From positions 1 through 64,000 of the forward strand of contig PBKA01000019.1 of assembly GCA_002721305.1 (NCBI GenBank): a stretch of 64,000 nucleotides of DNA, in the 5' to 3' direction. The translations under genes and the position numbers were made by a program. Each line of letters opens with the position of its first letter. Position 1 is the first letter of the stretch. Under the pieces are notes generated by a model. That model ran no database searches, had not been told where the DNA came from, and saw only the letters and a list, made by a program, of their open reading frames with translations. The stretch comes from Acidimicrobiaceae bacterium (lineage in GTDB: Bacteria; Actinomycetota; Acidimicrobiia; Acidimicrobiales; Poriferisodalaceae). Below, one piece after another: positions 16,486-24,606 of the stretch.

Positions 16486-17106
16486 TTAGCCATGATCATT
16501 CAGTGAGCGCATCGTGTCGCCACTCAAGACCTCCTCGTCCCTCAGCTTCGCCGCTACCAGATGCAACCATTGCTGGTGTTCCATAAGTAACTGATGCACC
16601 TCGTCTTCCCACAACTCTCTGGCGCGGTCAACGACGCGGCCCAGATCTTCGATCTCTAGACCGAGGTCCACGTCGTAGTAGATCTCGCTTGTGAGGCGTT
16701 CATCAAAGAACGGTCCTTCCAGGCCAAACACGTTCCGGGTAACAACGCTGATCATGTTCAAATCAGAAGTAAGCCATGCGAGGTCAAACACGCCGGTGAT
16801 TTGTTGTTCGGCCACAGAACCCGCCAGATATGACTTGGTTCGACGTATCACCCAGTCTTTAACTCCATCGAATTCACTATCTGCAGGCCCGTAGCGCTGA
16901 AACTGCAGCTGATCAAAAACCTGGTCTGGCATCCCCGGCCAACGACAGACGCCCAAATGCTGATCGGTCCAGCGAATGGTAAGTCCTAGGCATTCGAAGC
17001 CCAGTAACTCTCCGACCACCGCGTGCCCTGCGACGTGGCTAGCGGAGACCCAATCTTTGTCCATGACATGAGGGTAGATGGGGTAGGTGCAATGCGGTAC
17101 AAACAC
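16486..17106 (-). CDS. Peptidase M41 (FtsH-like) domain protein without AAA domain, altered HExxH
   Basis: A 206-residue protein recalling the zinc-protease domain of FtsH. SHVAGHAVVGELLGFEC (about residues 23-39) aligns with the FtsH HEAGHA helix, but the catalytic glutamate is valine (HVAGH), while both histidines remain. Later SYLAGSVAEQQITG matches the GG.AAE region and TSDLNMISVVTRNVFG matches the third-ligand helix (SDL). No AAA ATPase or membrane segment is present. The start GTG 17106 has AGGA about six bases upstream. Either an inactive relative that binds metal or peptides, or a differently working enzyme; see findings. Confidence 0.55.
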   Translation of the reverse strand: MFVPHCTYPIYPHVMDKDWVSASHVAGHAVVGELLGFECLGLTIRWTDQHLGVCRWPGMPDQVFDQLQFQRYGPADSEFDGVKDWVIRRTKSYLAGSVAEQQITGVFDLAWLTSDLNMISVVTRNVFGLEGPFFDERLTSEIYYDVDLGLEIEDLGRVVDRARELWEDEVHQLLMEHQQWLHLVAAKLRDEEVLSGDTMRSLNDHG

Positions 17107-17150
17107 AAAGGTCCTGTCACCTACTAAGCGTTTGCTAAGTTAATCATGTG

Positions 17151-17390
17151 ATGGAGTTTTTAGTCCCGGACGTTCCACGTCGATCACAGCGTGCAGCTGA
17201 TTCGCAAAACGACCCGAAAGGAACCTTGCTGGCGCGGATAGCGCGACGGCTGCTGTTTCGCATGGACGTCGGTACAGCTGAGCGCCCAGCGACCTTGTAT
17301 TTATCTTCTGTTGACCTTGTGCCGATGGGAAGCTGGGTAGTCGTAGCCGAGCCAAGCCAGGCAGAGACCGATCCGTCCCACTCGAGCTAG
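17151..17390 (+). CDS. Small hypothetical protein (79 aa)
   Basis: I do not recognise it. ATG 17151 (or GTG 17148) opens a frame for a soluble, fairly basic 79-residue protein beginning MEFLVPDVPRRSQRAADS, with a middle LLARIARRLLFRMDVG and a C-terminal strand-like segment ATLYLSSVDLVPMGSWVVV. The latter resembles the end of a beta-rich domain. It faces away from the M41-like gene across a 44-base spacer and is followed by a hairpin. Whether it is a real gene is uncertain. Confidence 0.35.
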   Translation: MEFLVPDVPRRSQRAADSQNDPKGTLLARIARRLLFRMDVGTAERPATLYLSSVDLVPMGSWVVVAEPSQAETDPSHSS

Positions 17391-17425
17391 CCGCCGTGTG
17401 GTTTGGCAGAGTGCTAAGCGCGTGA

Positions 17426-17458
17426 AACCCCGGAGTCGACGAATCGACATCCGGGGTT
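17426..17458. terminator. Hairpin between convergent genes, likely bidirectional terminator
   Basis: AACCCCGGA (17426-17434) pairs with TCCGGGGTT (17450-17458), and inside it GTCGA (17435-17439) can pair with TCGAC (17444-17448), making a long, nearly continuous G+C-rich stem with a four-base loop and one bulge. There is no T-run on either side. It lies between the end of the small plus-strand gene (17390) and the end of the minus-strand secreted-protein gene (17484), where a terminator shared by both is expected. Confidence 0.65.
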
Positions 17459-17483
17459 CAGCAGAGCAAAGCAGAAGGTGCTC

Positions 17484-17792
17484 TTAACCTCGTTTTGTGC
17501 CTTGCCGCCTCTGAAATTTATTTTTACGGTCAGCCATTTTCGCTCGAATGTCGTCCGCTTCGGCCTGGGTGATTTCACCGGACTCGACCCGAGCCGCTAA
17601 ACGCTCTTGCATCTCAGCTTTGCGGGCCTCGAGATTTGCTTGAGGAGGTTTAGGCCGGAACGGAAGATCAACAGAAGCATCGCTGTCTGAGTCATTCCAA
17701 GTTGCAGCTGCGATCGCCACTGAACTTCCAGCAATTAGCGCTCCAGATAGAACGATGGGTGCTATCCATTTGGCTTTTGTGCGTTGGATCAT
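17484..17792 (-). CDS. Small secreted or membrane-anchored protein with charged helical tail
   Basis: A 102-residue protein. The N-terminus has a clear signal: basic MIQRTKAKW, a hydrophobic core IAPIVLSGALIAGSSVAIAAA, and a possible cleavage after AIAAA. The mature part contains a Pro-rich linker (FRPKPPQ), then a highly charged helix with repeats of Glu/Ala/Arg (ARKAEMQERLAARVES, GEITQAEADDIRAKM). The GEITQAEAD segment is a motif common in short SHOCT-like or regulator-of-envelope helical tails. No function is known. It is followed on its strand by the hairpin at 17426-17458. Confidence 0.7.
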   Translation of the reverse strand: MIQRTKAKWIAPIVLSGALIAGSSVAIAAATWNDSDSDASVDLPFRPKPPQANLEARKAEMQERLAARVESGEITQAEADDIRAKMADRKNKFQRRQGTKRG

Positions 17793-17959
17793 TGTCGAAC
17801 TCCTAAATGGGGTCTGTGTTCAGAGGACAACATCTCCAATGAAGCTGAACTGAAGCTGAGAGCTTTATGAGATTTAGATGAGAAACCATCACTCCAAAAG
17901 TGTAAACCTCGGACACCTCGTTGAGAGCGCTCGAAGCCGACGTTGAACGACGGGTGGCG

Positions 17960-18361
17960 TTATGGTGCGGAAATTTGCGCGCGGACCTGCCCGGCATCCA
18001 CGAACGCTTCATAATCGATGAGCATTCCGTCACGAAGTCTGAAGACACTGAGGACCCGTCGAGGAAATACCGGGTTTCCGCTTGATGACATCCCCATGGC
18101 CTGGACAGGTTCACCCGTCCAACTCCAGATTCCAAAAGCAGCGTCATCTGTAGCGGTGATATTTTCGATTTCAATCTCGACCCCGGGGATGTTGTCGCAA
18201 AAGCCAGACGCGTGGGCGTGAAGGGCAGAAGGACCGCGCATCCCAGTCGCATGATCCAACATTTCCTCATCAACAAAGCTAGGAATAAGTTCGAACCTCC
18301 GGTTGCCGAGAACTTCTCCCAAATATGTGGCCATAACTTCTGCGGAGCGTTCGGTGCTCAT
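17960..18361 (-). CDS. SnoaL-like (ester cyclase type) NTF2-fold protein
   Basis: A 133-residue protein: opening helix AEVMATYLGEVLGNRRFELIPSFV, DEEMLDHATGMRGPSALHAH, then VEIEIENITATDDAAFGIWSWTGE and a final RRVLSVFRLRDGMLIDYEAFVD. The long NTF2 strands and the RLRDGMLIDYE end are the usual SnoaL polyketide-cyclase-like signature. Such proteins are often of unknown substrate. No coupling with neighbours is evident; both flanking genes on the strand are separated by over 70 bases. Confidence 0.8.
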   Translation of the reverse strand: MSTERSAEVMATYLGEVLGNRRFELIPSFVDEEMLDHATGMRGPSALHAHASGFCDNIPGVEIEIENITATDDAAFGIWSWTGEPVQAMGMSSSGNPVFPRRVLSVFRLRDGMLIDYEAFVDAGQVRAQISAP

Positions 18362-18438
18362 GGATTCCCCCTAAGAGAGCGATTTCGACTTGTCGGACCT
18401 TAGCCCGGATGACCCCTACCGGAACCGCCGTCCCTTCA

Positions 18439-18711
18439 TCAGTTCAGAATGGTGAATAGCCCGACGAGAAAGCCAAGCAGCCTTCGCCAGGGATTGACTC
18501 CTCTGAACAATTCGTCCGCTGCCCACGTCAACCAAGAAATTCTGCAAAGTAACAGAACACCTGCACTTTGGGACCACACCCAGCTGGCTAGGACTCCTAT
18601 GACACAAATCCCAAGCAGCAGATTTGGTCGTTGAGCTACAACGATTCTTCCAGTTGAAGCGTCCTCGAACCACCACCGAAGTGACAGAGACTTGGGTAAC
18701 TTTCGAGACAC
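18439..18711 (-). CDS. Small integral membrane protein (90 aa), conserved hypothetical
   Basis: A 90-residue protein beginning with a GTG at 18711. The N-terminus is soluble with LRWWFEDASTGRIVVAQRPN, then two hydrophobic segments (LLLGICVIGVLASWVW and AGVLLLCRISWLTWAA), and a C-terminal ELFRGVNPWRRLLGFLVGLF. The WWFED...GRIVVAQ and RGVNPWRRLLG blocks recur in a conserved actinobacterial small membrane family that I cannot name. Function unknown. It is read toward the NTF2-like gene on its strand. Confidence 0.7.
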   Translation of the reverse strand: MSRKLPKSLSLRWWFEDASTGRIVVAQRPNLLLGICVIGVLASWVWSQSAGVLLLCRISWLTWAADELFRGVNPWRRLLGFLVGLFTILN

Positions 18712-18778
18712 CCTTAGATCCTATGAGCAGTGACTACCAGGACAGCCTTGCAAACATGATCTTTGCCTCTCGATCAGA

Positions 18779-19711
18779 TTAGGGGCCGCTCACTTCTGCG
18801 ATTACAGCGTCGACCATTCCTTCCGTATCAAAATTTGGTTGCCAACCCCATTCCCGCCGAGCCGCACTGTCGTCGATGCGAACCGACCCGGCCGGGGTCC
18901 CTTCAGGCGCGGTGAAGCTGATTATCGCATCAGGAATTCGAGAACGAACCACATCCGCTAACTCACCAGCGGTCGGAGTTGGTTGTATTCCATCAACGAG
19001 ATAGTTGATGGAACGAATACTTTCAAGTGACGCTTCGGATAATTCGATAGCGGCGCGTGCAGCATCTTGATAATGCAGTATTGCCACAACAGCTTCGGGA
19101 GGTACCCAAACCTCAAATGGCTCACCTAAGGCCGGCTTTTCAATAATCCAACTTGTGTACTGCGCGACGCTCCAAGTAGTGACACCAGGCCCGACAATGG
19201 AGGGATAACGCAAGCCCCGGAAATCTATACCGTACTTATGCCGGTAATAGGCTCCGAGATTCTCACCGAGTACCTTCGAAACCCCGTAGACGGAGTTAGG
19301 CCGCTGCAGCGTCAGGTCGTCAATGGCCCCTCCGCCGGTATCTCGACCATAGGTACCGATCGAACTCGCGAAAATCATTTGCTCAGTCCCAGCGAGTCGG
19401 GCTGCTTCAATCGTCTCTATAAAGCCAAGAGCATTCGCTCGCAGTAAAGCTTGGGGGTCTTCCTCTCCTGGAGCGGTAAGAATTGCCCCGAAATGGAACA
19501 ACCTTTTCGGTGCTACCTCGGCAAGTAGAGCAGAAGCGCTCCCTGCCACCGAGAGGTCAAACTGGTGAAGATGAACTTGATCAGCGATGCCTTCAAGGCG
19601 ACCAAGATTTCCTGAGCGGTGAGCGATATGGACTTCCTCGCCTCTATCGATAAGCATTCGAGCTATTTCGGCTCCGATAAAGCCGGTGCCCCCGGTGATC
19701 AAAGTAGTCAT
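18779..19711 (-). CDS. NAD(P)-dependent epimerase/dehydratase (extended SDR)
   Basis: A 310-residue extended SDR from ATG 19711; the frame extends further upstream but would overlap the divergent peptidase gene. TLITGGTGFIGAEIARML is the nucleotide site, followed by ASSIGTYGRD (catalytic Ser/Thr) and YGVSKVLGE (Tyr/Lys), then GLRYPSIVGPG as in UDP-glucose 4-epimerase and L-threonine dehydrogenase-like members. The FEVWVPPEAVVAILHYQDAARA segment matches the latter. The exact substrate is not predictable. It shares a 55-base divergent promoter region with the Xaa-Pro peptidase gene. Confidence 0.88.
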   Translation of the reverse strand: MTTLITGGTGFIGAEIARMLIDRGEEVHIAHRSGNLGRLEGIADQVHLHQFDLSVAGSASALLAEVAPKRLFHFGAILTAPGEEDPQALLRANALGFIETIEAARLAGTEQMIFASSIGTYGRDTGGGAIDDLTLQRPNSVYGVSKVLGENLGAYYRHKYGIDFRGLRYPSIVGPGVTTWSVAQYTSWIIEKPALGEPFEVWVPPEAVVAILHYQDAARAAIELSEASLESIRSINYLVDGIQPTPTAGELADVVRSRIPDAIISFTAPEGTPAGSVRIDDSAARREWGWQPNFDTEGMVDAVIAEVSGP

Positions 19712-19766
19712 GGCACCACAATTGCACGAAGAGCCAAACAGTGGCGACCGAGAGTAGATTTCTCTT

Positions 19767-21050
19767 ATGCCTAACCCGGACAGCGAAAAGTTAGTATCGG
19801 CCCGTCGTGATCGAGTTACGCGTCGATGGGAGCTCAACGATGAAATCGTTTTGGTTCGCTCGGGGCCGGTTCTTCCGATGGCGGGTAGCGACATGGAGCA
19901 CTCTTTCCACCCTCATCCCGATTTCGCGTACCTCACCGGACGAGGTATCCCCGATGCCGTGCTGGCCTTTGACGCGAAGCAAAGGCACTGGCAACTTTTC
20001 GGTCCTCGGTCCAGCATCGACGATCAGGTGTGGCATCAACCCGCGGATCCGGTCGGTCTTCCCCTCGAAGAACTGGATGACTGGCTAGGGGATCGCAAGG
20101 GAAGACAGGTCATCGAAGTCTCAAACAGCACGGAGTTGCAGGCAGGCATCGGAGAAGAACGGGTCCGCAAAGACGAATTGGAGTTGACAGCGTTGCGGTC
20201 AGCAGCGGCAGCGACTAAAGCCGGTTTTGACTGGCTCTACAACACAGTTTCTGCAGGAATGACAGAACGTGAGATTCAAGTAGGTATCGAAGCCGAATTT
20301 TTCCGAGCGGGAGCGGTACGAACTGCTTATCCGAGCATCGTTGCGAGCGGACCAAATGGAGCCTTCCTTCACTACTTCTATGGTCAAGACGACAGCCTCA
20401 ACCCAGCTACCCGTGCCGTCCTCCAGGGAGAGCTTCTTCTTATCGACGCCGGAGGGGAATTCTCTGGCTACGCCAGCGATGTGACTCGGACGATGGTGGT
20501 GGGCGCGGAGCCTTCAGATGTCCAAGCGTTTCTTTGGCAAGTTGTTCTAAGCGCACAGGAGTTGGCGATTGACCGTTGTCGACCAGGTCAAGAATGGCGC
20601 GAAATACACATGGATTCAGCGCGAGTAATTGGCTCAGGACTCATGGAGCTCGGCCTGTTACGTGGGGAAGTGGACCAACTGGTGTCGTCAGGGGCCGTTG
20701 CCTTGTTCTATCCCCACGGTCTTGGTCATCTCATCGGTCTCACGGTCCATGACGCTGGCGGATATCCCTCCGGACGGGAACGCAGTTCTCATCCGCAGTC
20801 CCGATACCTCCGGACTGACCGGCCACTCGAAGCTGGCATGATCACAAGTGTTGAACCAGGTGTGTATTTCATTGATGCACTTCTGGGGGATCCAGCCCTG
20901 CGCGAACAATTCTCAGAAGAGGTTGTGTGGCAAGAAGTCGACTCGCTAAGAGGGTTCGGTGGGATTCGTATCGAAGATGACATCCATGTCACCAACGACG
21001 AACCCGAAGTTCTGAGTGGCGCCATAGGCAAACCCGTTCGCATCGGCTAA
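19767..21050 (+). CDS. pepP: M24 family metallopeptidase (Xaa-Pro aminopeptidase type)
   Basis: A 427-residue aminopeptidase P: an N-terminal creatinase-like domain (to about residue 170) and a C-terminal pita-bread catalytic domain. The five metal ligands can be traced: Asp in LLIDAGGE, Asp in YASDVTRT, His in GLGHLIGLTVHD, Glu in SVEPGVYF and Glu in GIRIEDD. All are intact, so a dinuclear-metal enzyme cleaving N-terminal residues from Xaa-Pro peptides is expected, in the cytoplasm. It is divergent from the epimerase gene and followed 40 bases later by an FAD oxidoreductase gene. Confidence 0.9.
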   Translation: MPNPDSEKLVSARRDRVTRRWELNDEIVLVRSGPVLPMAGSDMEHSFHPHPDFAYLTGRGIPDAVLAFDAKQRHWQLFGPRSSIDDQVWHQPADPVGLPLEELDDWLGDRKGRQVIEVSNSTELQAGIGEERVRKDELELTALRSAAAATKAGFDWLYNTVSAGMTEREIQVGIEAEFFRAGAVRTAYPSIVASGPNGAFLHYFYGQDDSLNPATRAVLQGELLLIDAGGEFSGYASDVTRTMVVGAEPSDVQAFLWQVVLSAQELAIDRCRPGQEWREIHMDSARVIGSGLMELGLLRGEVDQLVSSGAVALFYPHGLGHLIGLTVHDAGGYPSGRERSSHPQSRYLRTDRPLEAGMITSVEPGVYFIDALLGDPALREQFSEEVVWQEVDSLRGFGGIRIEDDIHVTNDEPEVLSGAIGKPVRIG

Positions 21051-21090
21051 TAATGCCGAACTGCTGTGCAAATAATGCGAGACTCAAACA

Positions 21091-22395
21091 ATGTCAGCCC
21101 AGTCTTATGACGCAGTAGTAATTGGTTCAGGAGTAATTGGCTCCTCGATCACATATGAGCTTGGACGACGAGGTCTACGAACCCTCACCATCGATCGCAA
21201 CGGAGGAGCGGGTTTAGGCTCAACCAGCTTTTCGTCGGCAATCGTCAGATTCACTTATTCGACGTACCCAGGTGTCGCCATGTCCTATGAAGGCTTGGCC
21301 TACTGGCAAAACTGGCGAGAGCATCTCAACGCTGATGACGATGATGACCTGGCAAAGTTTCACCAATGTGGCATGGCGACTCTGAAAACCACCGGCGGCC
21401 ACCATCTGAAAGTGCTGCCACACTTCGATTCCATAGGAATCCCCTATGAACACTGGGACTTAGAAGCCTTCCGAGAGCACCTACCAGAACTTGATCTCCG
21501 TAGCTTTGGTCCACCCAAACGGCCCGATGATGACGACTTCTGGGACGATCCGACCGAACTATTGGAAGGAGCCCTCTTCACTCCTGAAGCCGGATACATC
21601 AGTGATCCTCAGTTGGCTGCACAAAACTTGTACAGAGCTGCGACTGAGTTGAGTTGCGAATTCTTGTTCAACACTGAAGTGGTCTCAATTATCCAAAACG
21701 GCGGTCGAATCACCGGGGCGCAGCTTGCCGACGGAACAACGATCTCAACTCCGGTGATAGTGAACGCGGCAGGTCCCCACAGTCGGGTCATCAACGAGAT
21801 GGCAGGGGCGATGGAGGACATGTCCATTGGGACCACTCCTCTGCGTCAAGAGGTTCATCACGTTCCTTCGCCCGCAGAGCTTGATTTCGAACATCGGGGG
21901 TTCAGCATCGCCGACGACGACAACGGTATTTACATTCGCCCAGATCTCGGCAACAACATTCTTGTTGGGAGCACGGAACCTGACTGTGATCCACTCCACT
22001 GGGTCGAACCTGACTATCAGGGCGAAATTAATGCCGGCCAGTGGGAGGCACAGGTTTTACGTTTGAATCGTCGACTTCCGTCTGTGGGTGTCCCTCATCA
22101 CAAGCGAGGCATCGTTGGCGTCTACGACGTCTCCGATGACTGGATTCCCATCTATGACCGCACTTGTGTCGACGGCTTCTATGTCGCTATCGGGACGAGC
22201 GGCAATCAGTTCAAGAACGCAGGGATAGCTGGCTACTGCATGTCGGAGCTGATTGCTGCTGTTGAGAGCGGCTGGGATCACGACACTGACCCGATTTCGG
22301 TGACGGGACCCCACACGGAGTTGACTATAGACATGGGCAACTTCCGTCGGACCCGAACGATCAACCCTGACTCGTCGATGTCAGTCCACGGTTAA
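21091..22395 (+). CDS. FAD-dependent oxidoreductase of the D-amino acid oxidase (DAO) family
   Basis: A 434-residue protein with an N-terminal dinucleotide motif VVIGSGVIGSSITYELGRRG, ID at the end of the second strand, FTPEAGYISDPQLAAQNLYRAA (the conserved substrate-domain region), VIVNAAGPHS, GIYIRPD, and a C-terminal VGVYDVSDDWIPIYD...GTSGNQFKNAG, all typical of sarcosine oxidase beta-like and glycine oxidase-like enzymes. The substrate is probably a secondary or N-methylated amine, by family. It is 40 bases after the M24 peptidase, on the same strand, perhaps linking peptide and amine breakdown. Confidence 0.88.
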   Translation: MSAQSYDAVVIGSGVIGSSITYELGRRGLRTLTIDRNGGAGLGSTSFSSAIVRFTYSTYPGVAMSYEGLAYWQNWREHLNADDDDDLAKFHQCGMATLKTTGGHHLKVLPHFDSIGIPYEHWDLEAFREHLPELDLRSFGPPKRPDDDDFWDDPTELLEGALFTPEAGYISDPQLAAQNLYRAATELSCEFLFNTEVVSIIQNGGRITGAQLADGTTISTPVIVNAAGPHSRVINEMAGAMEDMSIGTTPLRQEVHHVPSPAELDFEHRGFSIADDDNGIYIRPDLGNNILVGSTEPDCDPLHWVEPDYQGEINAGQWEAQVLRLNRRLPSVGVPHHKRGIVGVYDVSDDWIPIYDRTCVDGFYVAIGTSGNQFKNAGIAGYCMSELIAAVESGWDHDTDPISVTGPHTELTIDMGNFRRTRTINPDSSMSVHG

Positions 22396-22415
22396 CAAGC
22401 ACAAAAGTCGAAGTG

Positions 22416-23168
22416 TCAGCGCCAGGCGAAGACAGGTTGCTCGAGTTCGTCGACACGAATTTCATCGCCGTCATATGCAACGGCTCGAAACTGATACAAA
22501 ACAGCGCCGGTAGGTGCATGAATCAGGTCCCCCCCCACCGGTAGTTGCACAACAGGGCGGTCACTTTCGGGAATCGTCACGAATCGAGGAGAATCGGGCC
22601 TCGCCAGTTCGCGAATCGATATCCGATGGATGGACGCAACCTCGTTCGGATTTGCTATTGGTTCAAGTTCACCATCGATCCAAAACACAAAAGGACTGAT
22701 CACATACCCGGAGCGAGTTGGGTAATCATCCAACCGACCCAACAGAGCGTCCGCTGTGAGACTCAAGCCGACTTCTTCTTGAGCTTCTCGGATGGCCGCT
22801 TCAAAAGCTGACTCTCCCGAATCAACTCGACCTCCGGGTAGTGCCCACTGGCCGGGATGATCTTTTAACTTCGATGTTCGCCGAGTGAGAAGAACTGCGG
22901 CCCCGCCAGCGGTACCCTCCACCGTTCCGGACAGGTCATTGTCAGTTGGCAGACCGGGGATATCGGCCAACAACTGCTTACGGTCAGAAGCTGTTGCAGT
23001 TTCTGACAACGGGTCGGCGCCGTGAAGTGAGGCGTCGCTATCGAGAACAATTACACAAACTGCGGCTTGGGTGAGACCTTTGTCGAGGTGTTCACGTAGT
23101 TGATGACGTTGCAGGTTCCCGCGTAACCGATCTTGCAAAGAAGAGTCGAAGTTAACGTCGTTGCTCAT
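22416..23168 (-). CDS. NUDIX hydrolase
   Basis: A 250-residue protein if begun at ATG 23168; an in-frame TTG lies eight codons upstream. The Nudix box is complete: GGRVDSGESAFEAAIREAQE followed by EVGL fits G-x5-E-x7-R-E-U-x-E-E-x-G-U. The N-terminal 90 residues are a family-specific extension and LLTRRTSKLKDHPGQWALPG precedes the box, as in CoA-diphosphatase-type members. Hydrolysis of CoA or a related nucleoside diphosphate derivative is the likely reaction, not certain. It converges with the FAD oxidoreductase gene and diverges from the TauD-like gene. Confidence 0.9.
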   Translation of the reverse strand: MSNDVNFDSSLQDRLRGNLQRHQLREHLDKGLTQAAVCVIVLDSDASLHGADPLSETATASDRKQLLADIPGLPTDNDLSGTVEGTAGGAAVLLTRRTSKLKDHPGQWALPGGRVDSGESAFEAAIREAQEEVGLSLTADALLGRLDDYPTRSGYVISPFVFWIDGELEPIANPNEVASIHRISIRELARPDSPRFVTIPESDRPVVQLPVGGDLIHAPTGAVLYQFRAVAYDGDEIRVDELEQPVFAWR

Positions 23169-23251
23169 GCAATGAAGTCTCGCGCGCAGCAAGAGCGGCC
23201 GTACGGTCGCTACGATTTAGTTATCCGTTACCTAAAAGGACATGTGGGGCT

Positions 23252-24169
23252 ATGAAAGTTGAGCATCTCGAAGGGGTCACATTTGGTTCGGTGGTCACCG
23301 CCATTGACCTTGAAGTCCTAGATGACGCGGAGTGGAACGAGTTATACGAACTCTGGATAGAGCGAGCATTACTGATCTTCCCGGGCGCGTACTTGAGTCC
23401 TGAAGGTCAAGACGAATTTGCTAATAGATTCGGCGACTTAGAATTTCCCCGAGCAGCTATCTCCAACATTGGCAAGGACGGCAAGGTTCATTACCGAGAC
23501 GACGACGAGGTTGTGAAGTCACTGCGCGGTAACGAGGGTTGGCATCACGACAGCACTTACATGCCGGTTCAAGCCAAAGGCGCAGTATTCAGCGCCGAAA
23601 TTGTGCCTTCCAGTGGTGCAGCAACGGGATGGGCTGATATGCGAGCCGCGTATGAAGATCTCGACGCTGAAACCTGTGATCGTATTTCTAACCTCACGGC
23701 GTACCACTCTTTGTATTACAGCCAAGGTCGGGCCGGAAATTTGCCCGACAAGAAGAACGATGATGGCACCTACAACCTGTACGGCTACCACGATATGGAA
23801 GTTTCCTTACGTCCGCTGGTCAAGACCCACCCCATTACTGGCCAACCCAACTTGCTTCTAGGACGCCACGCACACGACATAGTGGGAATGGATAAAGAAG
23901 AGTCGACAAAGCTACTTGATGAACTAAATGATTGGGCCTGCCAACCCCCTCGGACCTACCACCACCAGTGGGAGGTGGGGGATGCAGTGGTATGGGATAA
24001 CCGCAGGCTGCAGCATCGAGGGACTCCATATGACATGACTGAACCGCGTCGCATGTGGCACACAAGAATTGCAGGAGAACCTTCCACCGAATTAGCCATC
24101 AACCACCGGACCGATGCAATTCCTTCCGACGAGGCCGAACGACATCCGACAGGCACATGGGCCTGTTAG
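23252..24169 (+). CDS. TauD/TfdA-family Fe(II)/2-oxoglutarate dioxygenase
   Basis: A 305-residue dioxygenase. Iron ligands are the H-x-D pair in WHHDSTYMPV (about residues 96-105) and the distal histidine in RLQHRGTPYD (about residue 255), with the 2-oxoglutarate arginine shortly after in RRMWHTRIAG. The set is complete. The family acts on sulfonates, phenoxyacetates, and others, so the substrate remains open. Its last 13 bases overlap the YqeY gene and it heads the three-gene run TauD-YqeY-NtaA-like. Confidence 0.9.
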   Translation: MKVEHLEGVTFGSVVTAIDLEVLDDAEWNELYELWIERALLIFPGAYLSPEGQDEFANRFGDLEFPRAAISNIGKDGKVHYRDDDEVVKSLRGNEGWHHDSTYMPVQAKGAVFSAEIVPSSGAATGWADMRAAYEDLDAETCDRISNLTAYHSLYYSQGRAGNLPDKKNDDGTYNLYGYHDMEVSLRPLVKTHPITGQPNLLLGRHAHDIVGMDKEESTKLLDELNDWACQPPRTYHHQWEVGDAVVWDNRRLQHRGTPYDMTEPRRMWHTRIAGEPSTELAINHRTDAIPSDEAERHPTGTWAC

Positions 24170-24606
24170 AACACATCCGCGCCGATCTAACGGCCGCAAT
24201 GAGATCGAAGGACAAATTAACGATCTCTACGCTGAGATCTGTTGTCGCAGCGGTACAAGAAGCTGAAGTCGCCGGGTCCTCGGCTACCACCTTGGATGAC
24301 GACCAGGTACAAAAAGTCATAGCTGCCCAAGCAAAGCGGCGAGTCGAGGCCGCGGAAGCGTTCGAACAGGGTGGTCGAACCGAAAAGGCAGCCGACGAAC
24401 GCGCCGAACTCAAAATCCTTGAGGCCTATTTACCGGAGCAACTTGACGGAGACGAGTTGGCTGACATTGTCGAGCGGGTGCTCACCGAGGGTGGTTATTC
24501 GACAATGGCGGACATGGGTGAAGCGATGAAAGCCGTCAATGCCGAGGTGGCCGGCAAGGCAGAAGGACGAGTAGTCGCAGAACTAGTCAAATCTAGGCTC
24601 TCGTGA
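24157..24606 (+). CDS. GatB/YqeY domain protein
   Basis: A 149-residue protein from ATG 24157 (MGLLEHIRADLTAAMRSKDK). The characteristic features are an N-terminal helix pair with STLRSVVAAVQEAEVAG, QVQKVIAAQAKRRVEAAEAFEQ, and the C-terminal helical region LEAYLPEQLDGDELADIV ending in VAELVKSRLS. This is a small domain also found at the C-terminus of GatB, where it binds tRNA; the stand-alone YqeY role is uncertain but it is widely conserved. It overlaps TauD by 13 bases and the following flavin enzyme by four (GTGA), so all are co-transcribed. Confidence 0.9.
   Translation: MGLLEHIRADLTAAMRSKDKLTISTLRSVVAAVQEAEVAGSSATTLDDDQVQKVIAAQAKRRVEAAEAFEQGGRTEKAADERAELKILEAYLPEQLDGDELADIVERVLTEGGYSTMADMGEAMKAVNAEVAGKAEGRVVAELVKSRLS

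Noticed and set aside
21330-21560. Asp-rich runs in the FAD oxidoreductase (DDDDD, DDDD)
   Set aside because: Short low-complexity loops in a normal protein, no repeat array or calcium-binding repeat spacing.
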